Shown: one piece after another, positions 1 to 6,006 of the stretch | Layout: every line of letters begins with the position of its first letter | Position numbering within the stretch: position 1 is the first letter of the stretch | The notes under the pieces: generated by a model | Database searches by the model: none | Told to the model about the DNA's origin: nothing | What the model saw: only the letters and a program-made list of their open reading frames with translations | Made by a program: the position numbers and the translations under genes | DNA from: an uncultured Candidatus Saccharibacteria bacterium | GTDB taxonomy: Bacteria > Patescibacteriota > Saccharimonadia > Saccharimonadales > Saccharimonadaceae | Assembly (NCBI GenBank): GCA_938049075.1 | Contig: CALICZ010000096.1 | Location: 1-8,100, forward strand | Length of the DNA stretch: 8,100 nt | Direction of reading: 5' to 3'

Positions 1-97
1 CGGTGATTGTTTGCGTGCCGGCGGCGTAAGCTGTGGACCCACTGGCTACCATAGCTGTGGTTATGGTAACAGCCAAAAAGAAAATTTTTTGAAACAT
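1..97 (-). CDS. Secreted or exported protein, N-terminal fragment (runs off the window)
   Basis: On the minus strand an ATG at 97-95 opens a frame that stays open to the window edge, giving the first 32 residues. The peptide has a short n-region with one Lys (MFQK), a hydrophobic core (residues 5-18, IFFLAVTITTAMVA), then small residues with an AYAA motif at 23-26, a typical Sec signal peptidase I cleavage site before GTQTIT. A Shine-Dalgarno sequence AAGGAGAG (114-107) lies 9 nt before the ATG, supporting this start. The gene is divergent from dnaK, with about 264 bp between the two starts. The mature protein is outside the window, so its function cannot be told. The ORF is too short for a usual length cut-off, but the signal peptide plus a good RBS make it convincing. 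Confidence 0.8.
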   Translation of the reverse strand, partial: MFQKIFFLAVTITTAMVASGSTAYAAGTQTIT

Positions 98-135
98 CTC
101 CTAGTTCTCTCCTTGATTTTTATTTTATGAACTAA

Positions 136-164
136 ATTATGCTTATATAGTACTATGCGGACAA
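136..164 (-). promoter_or_regulatory. Putative promoter of the exported-protein gene
   Basis: On the minus strand, TTGTCC (164-159) and CATAAT (141-136) are separated by exactly 17 nt, which resembles a sigma-70 promoter with a fair -35 and a good -10. The start would fall near 129, leaving a leader of about 32 nt that contains the AAGGAGAG ribosome site. The flanks are AT-rich. Inferred from consensus only. Confidence 0.45.
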
Positions 165-237
165 TAAAAATGCAAATAAATAGCGTTAGGAGTGCGACGC
201 GGTAATTATTTTTTATACATAAGATATCGAGAGAAAA

Positions 238-264
238 TTAGCACTCTTGACACGAGAGTGCTAA
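238..264 (+). promoter_or_regulatory. CIRCE operator 1 (HrcA-binding site), perfect consensus
   Basis: The arms TTAGCACTC (238-246) and GAGTGCTAA (256-264) are separated by 9 nt and match the CIRCE consensus at all 18 arm positions. The dyad extends outward by six more paired bases on each side (arms 232-246 and 256-270, 15 bp perfect). CIRCE is bound by the heat-shock repressor HrcA, which in many bacteria controls groESL and dnaK operons. Here the 9-nt spacer begins with TTGACA, the -35 box of the dnaK promoter, so bound repressor would directly block RNA polymerase. Confidence 0.97.
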
Positions 265-275
265 TTTTCTATACT
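247..275 (+). promoter_or_regulatory. dnaK sigma-70-type promoter
   Basis: A consensus -35 TTGACA (247-252) is followed after exactly 17 nt by TATACT (270-275), one mismatch from TATAAT. Predicted start is near 282, giving a leader of about 80 nt. The -35 lies inside the spacer of CIRCE operator 1, and the operator's outer right arm runs into the first base of the -10. This arrangement fits heat induction by loss of HrcA repression rather than by an alternative sigma factor. Confidence 0.88.
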
Positions 276-282
276 GAATATA

Positions 283-309
283 TTGGCACTCACTAGCAAA
301 GAGTGCTAA
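283..309 (+). promoter_or_regulatory. CIRCE operator 2, one mismatch
   Basis: TTGGCACTC (283-291), a 9-nt spacer, then GAGTGCTAA (301-309): 17 of 18 consensus arm bases match (A to G at the third position). It starts at about +2 of the predicted transcript, so it could act as a second DNA operator, and it would also form a hairpin at the 5' end of the mRNA. Its centre is 45 bp from the centre of operator 1. Confidence 0.95.
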
Positions 310-361
310 AATAGCAGTAAGACAATTTGACCTACTAATAATTTAACGAAAGGGGAATAAA

Positions 362-2284
362 ATGGGTAAAATTATCGGTATTGACCTCGGCACGACCAAC
401 AGCGCGTTTGCGTATTTAGTGGCAGGCAAACCAGAAGTTATTACAAATGCGGAAGGTAATCGAACGACGCCGTCGGTTGTAGCGATTAATAAAAAGGGCG
501 AGCGCCTTGTAGGGCAGGTGGCGCAGCGCCAGCGCGTGACCAACCCAAAGAACACGATCTATGGTGTCAAGCGCTTGATTGGCCGCAAATTCACCGACAA
601 AGAAGTCCAGAAAGATCTCGACATCATGCCATACGAGATCGTCAAAAAGGGTAATGCCGTTGCCGTTAAGCTGGGTGATAAAGAATATACACCAGAAGAA
701 GTAAGTGCCATGATTCTGAGCAAGATCAAGGCTGATGCCGAGGCCTTCTTGGGTGAGAAGGTGACGAAGGCGGTCATTACTGTGCCAGCCTACTTTGATG
801 ACTCGCAGCGCCAAGCTACCAAGGATGCCGGTAAGATTGCTGGCCTGGAAGTTGAGCGCATCATCAATGAGCCAACGGCGGCTGCTCTCGCCTATGGTCT
901 CGATAAAGGTAAAGAAGAGAATATCGTCGTCTTTGACCTTGGTGGTGGCACCTTTGATGTGTCGGTGCTGGAGATCGCTGATGACTTCTTCCAAGTGAAG
1001 TCGACCAATGGTGATACCCACCTTGGTGGTGAGGACTTCGACAACGCCATCGTTAATTACTTCCTCGATGACTTTAAGGCCAAAGAAGGTATTGATCTGC
1101 GCAAAGACAACGCCGCCATGCAGCGCCTCAAGGACGAAGCCGAGAAGGCAAAGAAAGAGCTCTCGACAGTTACTGAGTATGATGTCAATATTCCATTTAT
1201 CACAGCTGATGCTGATGGGCCAAAGCACTTTGAGATGAGCTTGACGCGCGCTAAGCTCGAGGACCTGGTGAAGAATCTGCTTGACCGCCTCGATGGGCCA
1301 GTCGAGAAGGCACTCAAAGATGCCAAGCTGAGCAAGTCTGATATCAATAACATCGTCATGGTTGGTGGTATGACCCGCATGCCAGCGGTAGTTGAGCGAG
1401 TAAAGAAGTTGTTTGGTAAAGACCCAATGCAAGGCGTTAACCCAGACGAAGTAGTGGCCGTTGGTGCGGCCATCCAGGGCGGTGTGCTGGCTGGTGATGT
1501 TAAGAGCGTGCTGCTGCTAGATGTGACGCCGCTGTCCCTCGGTATTGAGACAATGGGCGGTGTGTCGACCAAACTAATCGAGCGCAACACCACTGTGCCA
1601 ACCAGCAAGAGCGAAGTGTTCTCAACTGCAGCAGATAACCAGCCACAGGTGGAGATCCACGTCTTGCAGGGCGAGCGCGAGTTTGCCAATGACAACAAGA
1701 GCCTAGGCCGTTTCGTGCTTGACGGTATTGCACCAGCACCGCGAGGTGTGCCGCAGATTGAAGTGACCTTCAATATTGATGCCAATGGTATTCTCAGTGT
1801 TACCGCTAAGGACAAAGGCACAGGCAAAGAGCAGTCGATTACCATTCAAAACTCTGGCAACATGAGCAAGGAAGATATTGAGAAGGCACAGAAGGAAGCT
1901 GAGCTCCACGCCGACGAAGACAAGAAAAAGCGTGAAGCAATCGAAGCCAAGAACCACCTCGAGAATGCCATCTACCGGGCAAAGAAAATGCCCGATGAGT
2001 TTAAGGACAAGATCTCGAGTGAAGACAAGAAGACGCTGGAAGATGCCATTGCCGAAGCTGAGAAGCACAAGAACACAGAGGACAAAGACGAGCTCGAGGC
2101 TGCTACCAAGGCGCTGGACGACGTGACGATGTCTATCGGTGCTAAGCTCTATCAGCAGCAAGCTGAGGACAAAAAGGCCGAAGAAGAAGCTGACGCCAAG
2201 GCGAAAGCGACCGACAAGAAGCCTGGCAAAGACGAACCCGTCGAAGGCGAAGTTGTCGACGACAAAAGCAGCGACAAGAAGTAG
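362..2284 (+). CDS. dnaK: Molecular chaperone DnaK (Hsp70)
   Basis: Full-length 640-residue cytoplasmic Hsp70, an ATP-driven chaperone that binds exposed hydrophobic peptides and normally works with DnaJ and GrpE. Visible nucleotide-domain signatures are DLGTTNS (8-14), the phosphate-loop segment FDLGGGTFDVS (191-201) and VGGMTRMP (334-341). The interdomain linker is VLLLDVTPLSLG (383-394), a beta substrate-binding domain runs to about 500, and a helical lid covers about 503-600. The tail is Lys/Glu/Asp-rich and ends in an EVVDD-type acidic motif (630-634). The segment around 74-115 contains the extra stretch seen in Gram-negative-type DnaK and absent from the shorter Firmicutes-type protein. 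The start is fixed by AGGGG (351-355), 6 nt before the ATG. Unlike most genes here it has a real leader and SD. It appears monocistronic: a hairpin follows and no co-chaperone gene is next to it. Regulated by two CIRCE sites. Confidence 0.99.
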   Translation: MGKIIGIDLGTTNSAFAYLVAGKPEVITNAEGNRTTPSVVAINKKGERLVGQVAQRQRVTNPKNTIYGVKRLIGRKFTDKEVQKDLDIMPYEIVKKGNAVAVKLGDKEYTPEEVSAMILSKIKADAEAFLGEKVTKAVITVPAYFDDSQRQATKDAGKIAGLEVERIINEPTAAALAYGLDKGKEENIVVFDLGGGTFDVSVLEIADDFFQVKSTNGDTHLGGEDFDNAIVNYFLDDFKAKEGIDLRKDNAAMQRLKDEAEKAKKELSTVTEYDVNIPFITADADGPKHFEMSLTRAKLEDLVKNLLDRLDGPVEKALKDAKLSKSDINNIVMVGGMTRMPAVVERVKKLFGKDPMQGVNPDEVVAVGAAIQGGVLAGDVKSVLLLDVTPLSLGIETMGGVSTKLIERNTTVPTSKSEVFSTAADNQPQVEIHVLQGEREFANDNKSLGRFVLDGIAPAPRGVPQIEVTFNIDANGILSVTAKDKGTGKEQSITIQNSGNMSKEDIEKAQKEAELHADEDKKKREAIEAKNHLENAIYRAKKMPDEFKDKISSEDKKTLEDAIAEAEKHKNTEDKDELEAATKALDDVTMSIGAKLYQQQAEDKKAEEEADAKAKATDKKPGKDEPVEGEVVDDKSSDKK

Positions 2285-2310
2285 CATAATGCTATAGTTG
2301 CAGCTGCATT

Positions 2311-2343
2311 GCAAATAGCCATCTGGAGAGGGCGGCTATTTGC
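2311..2343 (+). terminator. Hairpin after dnaK, possible weak terminator
   Basis: A perfect 10-bp stem, GCAAATAGCC (2311-2320) with GGCTATTTGC (2334-2343), has a 13-nt loop and begins 26 nt after the dnaK stop. There is no run of T after it, so it is not a textbook intrinsic terminator and may instead protect the mRNA 3' end. A competing pairing exists between ATTGCAAAT (2308-2316) and ATTTGCAAT (2347-2355). Confidence 0.5.
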
Positions 2344-2362
2344 GTAATTTGCAATAAATTCG

Positions 2363-2371
2363 TGATATGAT
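2363..2371 (+). promoter_or_regulatory. Extended -10 promoter, predicted leaderless start
   Basis: TGATATGAT (2363-2371) fits an extended -10 element (TGN plus TATGAT). It ends exactly 6 nt before the ATG at 2378, so the usual start distance would place +1 on the A of the start codon. No -35 at normal spacing and no Shine-Dalgarno are visible, which agrees with a leaderless mRNA. Confidence 0.65.
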
Positions 2372-2377
2372 AGTTTT

Positions 2378-2950
2378 ATGCGAGCTCGAGAAGTGATGCG
2401 ACTCATGCAGTCGAGTATAAATGGTGAAATAGAGCCTCATGGCAGAATAGCCGAGGCAGACTCCATCGTTGGCTTTAGCTTTGGGGTGAGATATGATGAA
2501 GGACATTATATGGCTCCGGGAGCGACTAATGAAGCGCTTGGTACGTGGCTTGCCGACCAGTTTAAACCGCAGCGACTCATGATATTACAGCAAGAGTTAG
2601 CTGATGTTGTCTGTGATATTCAGCCAGACGCAAGCCAAACCGTAGTCGCATTGCCAACAATGAAATCATCTGGATGTACTTTCAATACACATGAGTTGAT
2701 TGGTCAAATTCGTCGAAAATACACAATAGCACAGCTTGGCAAGATTGGTTTGTGCGCGTTTCGGTACCATATGCCACGAGTAGACGCGCAAATGAAGCAT
2801 GCTAATTTTGAGACAATCGTCGATCCATCATTGCAGCAGGTGGGCGACTTCGACCCGCAATCGAGCCAAGTATGGACACAGAATAGTCGGCGGTGGTCCC
2901 TACGCGAACCACTTGTTATTCTCCAACATGCCTATACACATAAATTGTAA
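2378..2950 (+). CDS. YdcF/DUF218-like protein (divergent), probable
   Basis: A 190-residue soluble protein with no signal peptide or membrane helix. I read it as a divergent member of the YdcF/SanA/ElyC (DUF218) fold. An N-terminal strand with an Asp (ADSIVGFSFG, 27-36) corresponds to the family's DAIVVLGGG strand, a TNEAL helix follows at 50-54, CTFNTHELI (100-108) resembles the family's S-x-N-T-x-E-N helix, and FRYHMPRVDAQ (128-138) resembles the conserved YHxxR segment. Members often act in cell-envelope processes but their chemistry is mostly unknown, so no reaction is assigned. The ATG at 2378 is chosen because a -10 box sits 6 nt upstream; an internal ATG at 2396 has neither RBS nor promoter. 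It converges on the FKBP gene. The remote similarity is from memory of motifs and needs a profile search. Confidence 0.7.
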   Translation: MRAREVMRLMQSSINGEIEPHGRIAEADSIVGFSFGVRYDEGHYMAPGATNEALGTWLADQFKPQRLMILQQELADVVCDIQPDASQTVVALPTMKSSGCTFNTHELIGQIRRKYTIAQLGKIGLCAFRYHMPRVDAQMKHANFETIVDPSLQQVGDFDPQSSQVWTQNSRRWSLREPLVILQHAYTHKL

Positions 2951-2968
2951 GTATATGAATTATTTATC

Positions 2969-3034
2969 ATGGATAACGACGAACTCTTCAAACGCCTCAA
3001 GCAAATCTACAAAGAAAACAAGAAGCTCACCTAG
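2969..3034 (+). CDS. Possible 21-residue small ORF
   Basis: ATG at 2969 opens a 21-codon frame ending in TAG (3032-3034). The peptide begins MDNDELFKRLKQIY, is rich in Lys/Glu and has an amphipathic-helix pattern. It starts 18 nt after the end of the preceding gene and its 3' end lies inside the hairpin that terminates the opposite-strand FKBP gene. No SD and no well-placed -10 were found, so it may be chance or a gene remnant. Confidence 0.2.
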   Translation: MDNDELFKRLKQIYKENKKLT

Positions 3035-3049
3035 TAAGAGCTTCTTGTT
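3010..3049 (-). terminator. Intrinsic terminator of the FKBP transcript
   Basis: Read on the minus strand, a perfect 12-bp stem (arms 3049-3038 and 3028-3017, AACAAGAAGCTC type) with a 9-nt loop is followed by TTTTCTTTG, a T-rich tail. It begins 15 nt after the FKBP stop codon. The stem could also slow transcription arriving from the convergent plus-strand gene, but there is no T run on that side. Confidence 0.75.
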
Positions 3050-3064
3050 GCGCGCCGACCTCTG

Positions 3065-3439
3065 TTATTTAATGTCCATCAACTCAATATCGAACACGAG
3101 ATCGCTATTAGGCGGAATGTTAGCGGCAGCGCGAACGGAGCCGTAGGCCATCTCACTTGGGATGATGAGTCGGCGCATGCCACCGACCTTCATGCCAGGC
3201 ACGCCCTCTGTCCAACCGCGGATGACTTGGTCGAGGCCGAAGGTGACGGGCTGACCAAAGTCGTGGCTGCTCTGAAAGATGATGCCATTCTTACATAGTG
3301 CACCAGTATAGTGTGCGGTGATAGTCGCGCCAGCTGGTACCTCGGTACCAGTGCCGGGGATAATGTCAATAATCTGCAATGCGTCAACTTTGGCCATAGG
3401 TGTAAAGTCGACGAGTTTGGTTCCTTCGTATTGTGTCAT
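3065..3439 (-). CDS. FKBP-type peptidyl-prolyl cis-trans isomerase
   Basis: A 124-residue single-domain FKBP that catalyses cis-trans isomerisation of X-Pro bonds. The domain fills residues 19-124. Compared with human FKBP12, the pocket residues are kept: Y44 (Tyr26), F55 (Phe36), V72-I73 (Val55-Ile56), W76 in the VIRGWTEGV motif (Trp59), Y99 in MAYGS (Tyr82) and F116 in LVFDIEL (Phe99). The residue matching Asp37 is Gln56, a change at a position that affects activity and ligand binding. There is no signal peptide, so a cytoplasmic role is likely. The ATG (3439-3437) overlaps the TGA of the upstream gene as ATGA, allowing translational coupling, yet a TATAAT also sits 6 nt upstream, so it may have its own leaderless transcript as well. 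A start at Met15 would keep the domain but has no RBS. Confidence 0.95.
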   Translation of the reverse strand: MTQYEGTKLVDFTPMAKVDALQIIDIIPGTGTEVPAGATITAHYTGALCKNGIIFQSSHDFGQPVTFGLDQVIRGWTEGVPGMKVGGMRRLIIPSEMAYGSVRAAANIPPNSDLVFDIELMDIK

Positions 3440-4218
3440 GACTCTATTATACCATTATGCGTATTCCGCCGCGCCACGCAGTTGAGCGGTGAGATGGCTG
3501 TGCTCGATGGGGTGCGATCGACGACCATGATCTGCTGCAGCTGTGGATAGTGCGTGAAGAGATGGCCAAGCGTGTGCGTCATGGCGCTGGTGTAGCGTTC
3601 TTCATCTGGCGCTGCGGCATAGCGAGCTCCCTCCTCGAGCGGTGTCGCCCAGCAGCAGCTGGCGTGGATGGCACGGGTGTCTTGGGGAAGCTCAGGATAT
3701 TGTACGCCGTAACCCACTAAATCGGCACACACAGCAGATAACGTGCGAGTACACCGTTGCTGCAATGTGTTGCTTGCGGTGAATGTCCCTCGCTCGGCTG
3801 AGCTAAAAATCGTGCGTTTGCGCTCAAGTACATGGCGTATACCATTGGTAATAATCATCAGTGAATTGTAGGTGCTGTGTGGTTGATACTCTGGTGTGCC
3901 TACCACAAGCTCCGCTGTGGGCATAGAGGTAGAAAGCTCCTCCAGCTCGGTGAGACGGCCATTTACCGCTGCATGTTGGTCTGGGATTTCAGCCAGCTCC
4001 ATGTCTGCCGTCGTCATGAGTTCGGGGCTGATGAAGCGATGGGCGGGGTTATCGGCAGCTGCTTGGCGTATCAGATTTATGTACTCGCGCCAGGTATTGG
4101 CAGAAACACCAACAGTTGGTGTTTCTGATGATAGTTGCTCAGGGTAAAACACACCGGTTTGGCGGTGCCACTGGATGTCATAATGGTGGGCTTGTTCGCG
4201 TGGTGGTTTATTATGCAT
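3436..4218 (-). CDS. Nitrilase-fold (carbon-nitrogen hydrolase-like) protein, apparently lacking the catalytic Cys
   Basis: A 260-residue protein with no signal peptide. Its pattern follows the nitrilase superfamily: a first strand TVGVSAN (35-41), a helix, then FISPELM (62-68) matching the strand that carries the catalytic Glu in PE (E66). The YNSLMIITNG segment (117-126) and ERKRTIFSSAERG (132-144) match the yN..i.i..G and Lys-loop region, where K134 would be the catalytic Lys. GYGVQYPEL (169-177) aligns with the family's CyDxxFPE elbow, but Gly169 stands where the nucleophilic Cys belongs and Gly171 where Asp is usual. A CCW motif (188-190) follows. If the alignment holds, this is a non-catalytic or altered member. 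The start is supported by a promoter 6 nt upstream. It overlaps the FKBP gene by ATGA. Codons 31-39 contain a perfect 27-bp palindrome. The family call is by motif reading only. Confidence 0.75.
   Translation of the reverse strand: MHNKPPREQAHHYDIQWHRQTGVFYPEQLSSETPTVGVSANTWREYINLIRQAAADNPAHRFISPELMTTADMELAEIPDQHAAVNGRLTELEELSTSMPTAELVVGTPEYQPHSTYNSLMIITNGIRHVLERKRTIFSSAERGTFTASNTLQQRCTRTLSAVCADLVGYGVQYPELPQDTRAIHASCCWATPLEEGARYAAAPDEERYTSAMTHTLGHLFTHYPQLQQIMVVDRTPSSTAISPLNCVARRNTHNGIIES
3446..3454 (-). promoter_or_regulatory. Extended -10 promoter of the FKBP gene, inside the upstream coding end
   Basis: On the minus strand TGGTATAAT (3454-3446) is a perfect extended -10 (TGN plus TATAAT). 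It ends 6 nt before the FKBP ATG, predicting +1 at the start codon. The same bases encode the last residues (NGIIES) of the upstream nitrilase-like gene, so coding and promoter functions overlap. Confidence 0.7.
4101..4127. repeat. Perfect 13-bp inverted repeat with a 1-nt centre, inside a gene
   Basis: The arms CAGAAACACCAAC (4101-4113) and GTTGGTGTTTCTG (4115-4127) are perfectly complementary around a single A (4114). It lies about 90-118 nt into the nitrilase-like coding sequence and encodes residues around ETPTVGVS. As DNA it could extrude a cruciform or bind a dimeric protein; as RNA, minimal loop geometry would unpair some central bases. No T tract follows on either strand, so it is not an intrinsic terminator. 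Confidence 0.9.
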
Positions 4219-4224
4219 AAATAT

Positions 4225-4253
4225 ATCATACGATATACCGATCTATAAAGCAA
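4225..4253 (-). promoter_or_regulatory. Promoter of the nitrilase-like gene, predicted leaderless
   Basis: On the minus strand TTGCTT (4253-4248) and TATGAT (4230-4225) are spaced by 17 nt, and the -10 ends 6 nt before the ATG at 4218. This places +1 on the start codon. No Shine-Dalgarno is visible. Confidence 0.6.
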
Positions 4254-4425
4254 ACATACACAAATATCCCAATAGTATAGAGGGATTGGTGGGCGTTGAT
4301 GAGTAAAACGAGGAACGTAGTAGCTCTGATGGGGTTAGTTTTAAGTAGGTATATACTCGCAAATGACGAATTGTGATTATAGATTGATATCAGGGAAGAG
4401 GGTTAGGCTCCACACAAAGTGCTCT

Positions 4426-5976
4426 TTATTGATACCGCCACTGCGCCATATCACGGTTATAGACATCGATGATCCGCGGTGTTAGCAGGGTAGAGATGCC
4501 TGCTGGGGGTAGGCTAGCAGGGCGCTGGCGCAGGGCGTAGTCGAGCAGTTTGGTATCGGTGTAGCTGAGCCCAGGCGGCAGCGGCTGGCTCAGTAGGCTG
4601 GCTTTATCCTTTGTCGACAGCACAAAGCCCCACTCGCCAAAGGAAGGCACATTGATGCTAAAGGGCGTGATATGTCGCTGGGGTTGGGCAGATGTGATAG
4701 TACTGGCTACCGTTGCGAAGGCGTTTGGCGAAAAGTATGACGATGTTGCTTGGGTGATCATGACGCCAGTGGGGCTGAGAATACGCTCAGCCTGGCGGTA
4801 GAATTGCTGCGAGTAGAGCTTGGCTAAGCGGTCGTTAGACGGGTCGACGAGGTCGATTAGAATGGCATCATACGCTTGGTGTGTATTGAAGGCAAATAAA
4901 AAAGCGTCCTCATTTACGACGCGCACTTTGGGGCTAGCAAGCGAGCGCTTGTTTTGCTCGACTAGTAGGGGATTGGTGCGCGCCAGCTGCGTCATGGCCG
5001 GATCGATATCCACCAGGGTGATGTGCTCTACGCTCGGGTACTTAAGGATCTCGCGCGCGAGCAGTCCGTCGCCACCGCCCATAATCAACACGTTTTTAGG
5101 CCGCTCTACTGCCGTCATAGCCGCACCAGCCAGCGTTTCGTGGTAGCGGGCTTCATCCAGGCTAGAGAACTGGAGATTGTTATTCAGATACAGGCGTAAG
5201 TCCTGCTTGTACTTTGTGAGGACAATCTTTTGGTAAGCCGACTGCTGGTAGAGAATGACTGGGTCTTTATAGGCCTTTGTATCAATGCGATGCTCCAGCC
5301 AGCTGGCACCAAAGAATAGCCCAAGCAGCAGAATGGTTGCTACCACACTAGCAGTTAGAAGCCTACGCGAAGTCTTGAGCTGTAATAGAATCAGCACTGC
5401 CACGGCGATGTTAAGCGTGGCGATCAAGTAGGTGCTGCGCATCAAGCCAAGACTTGGTAATAGGAAGAGCGGGAAGATCAGTGAGGCTACCAGCGCGCCA
5501 AAGTAATCGATTGCGAGCACCTTACTGAGGAGTTCCACTGAAGACGGTCGGCCGTACCGTGTAAACATCTTGACGAGTAGCGGAATTTCCAGGCCAATCA
5601 GCACACCAATCACCAGGCTAATCAGCGCAAACACCGGCCAGTGCAGCTTGCTCAAGCTAAAGGCGCTGTAGAGCAGGAGCACCGAATTACCACCCACTAA
5701 CCCGAGTAGGATTTCATTAACGGCAAAGCTTGTGGCCGGGTGCCAGCGAATATGCCGCACCAGCAGCGACCCCACCCCCATGCCAAAGAGGGTTATACCA
5801 GTTGCCAGGCTAAAGCTCAGGATTGAATCGCCCACCAGGTACGAGGCAGCCGTACCCAAGATGAGCTCGTAGATGAGTCCGCCAATTGCCACGAGGAGCG
5901 CTGCCGCAAACAGCGCGATATTTTCCTTGTTGGTGATACGCTTGGTGTCTGGTGGCGTGACGCGAGTATGTGCCAT
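4426..5976 (-). CDS. Membrane-embedded spermidine synthase-like aminopropyltransferase
   Basis: A 516-residue two-part protein. Residues about 18-226 hold roughly seven hydrophobic helices (near 19-40, 43-63, 84-106, 112-135, 156-175, 179-199, 206-226). Residues about 235-516 match the whole SpeE-type polyamine synthase domain, nearly 290 residues in stand-alone enzymes. Motifs in order: QSAYQKI (245-251), LYLNNNLQFSSLDEARYHE (262-280) matching the substrate region before Y-x-E, GGGDG (300-304) for decarboxylated AdoMet, VDIDP (322-326), EDAF (356-359), and DAILIDLVDP (370-379) with the likely catalytic Asp375 and binding Asp378. The predicted reaction moves an aminopropyl group from decarboxylated AdoMet to putrescine or another amine; the true acceptor is unknown. 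It is last in the operon with speD, 30 nt after the DUF4178-like gene. Only a weak AGAAGA precedes the ATG. No terminator was recognised downstream. Confidence 0.9.
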   Translation of the reverse strand: MAHTRVTPPDTKRITNKENIALFAAALLVAIGGLIYELILGTAASYLVGDSILSFSLATGITLFGMGVGSLLVRHIRWHPATSFAVNEILLGLVGGNSVLLLYSAFSLSKLHWPVFALISLVIGVLIGLEIPLLVKMFTRYGRPSSVELLSKVLAIDYFGALVASLIFPLFLLPSLGLMRSTYLIATLNIAVAVLILLQLKTSRRLLTASVVATILLLGLFFGASWLEHRIDTKAYKDPVILYQQSAYQKIVLTKYKQDLRLYLNNNLQFSSLDEARYHETLAGAAMTAVERPKNVLIMGGGDGLLAREILKYPSVEHITLVDIDPAMTQLARTNPLLVEQNKRSLASPKVRVVNEDAFLFAFNTHQAYDAILIDLVDPSNDRLAKLYSQQFYRQAERILSPTGVMITQATSSYFSPNAFATVASTITSAQPQRHITPFSINVPSFGEWGFVLSTKDKASLLSQPLPPGLSYTDTKLLDYALRQRPASLPPAGISTLLTPRIIDVYNRDMAQWRYQ

Positions 5977-6006
5977 AGTGTCTTCTGTATGCCTTCCACG
6001 TCCAGA

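Noticed and set aside
190..195. GAGTGC resembling one arm of CIRCE
   Set aside because: There is no partner arm at 9-nt spacing, so it is taken as chance.
416..1432. Long minus-strand open frame (338 codons) opposite dnaK
   Set aside because: It is fully antisense to a clear DnaK coding sequence and its translation shows no recognisable domain; it arises from dnaK codon bias.
2799..3146. Plus-strand 115-codon open frame across the end of the DUF218-like gene and the FKBP 3' end
   Set aside because: It overlaps two better-supported genes and a terminator and its translation is low-complexity in style.
3446..3451. TATAAT as a purely chance match within coding sequence
   Set aside because: Chance was considered, but the TGN extension and the exact 6-nt distance to the FKBP ATG, repeated at other genes, favour a real promoter.
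4299..4376. Plus-strand 25-codon ORF (MSKTRNVVALMGLVLS...) between the nitrilase-like and SpeE genes
   Set aside because: It has a somewhat hydrophobic core, but only a poor GGTGGG upstream, no convincing promoter, and it faces the neighbouring minus-strand genes. Kept only as a remote possibility.
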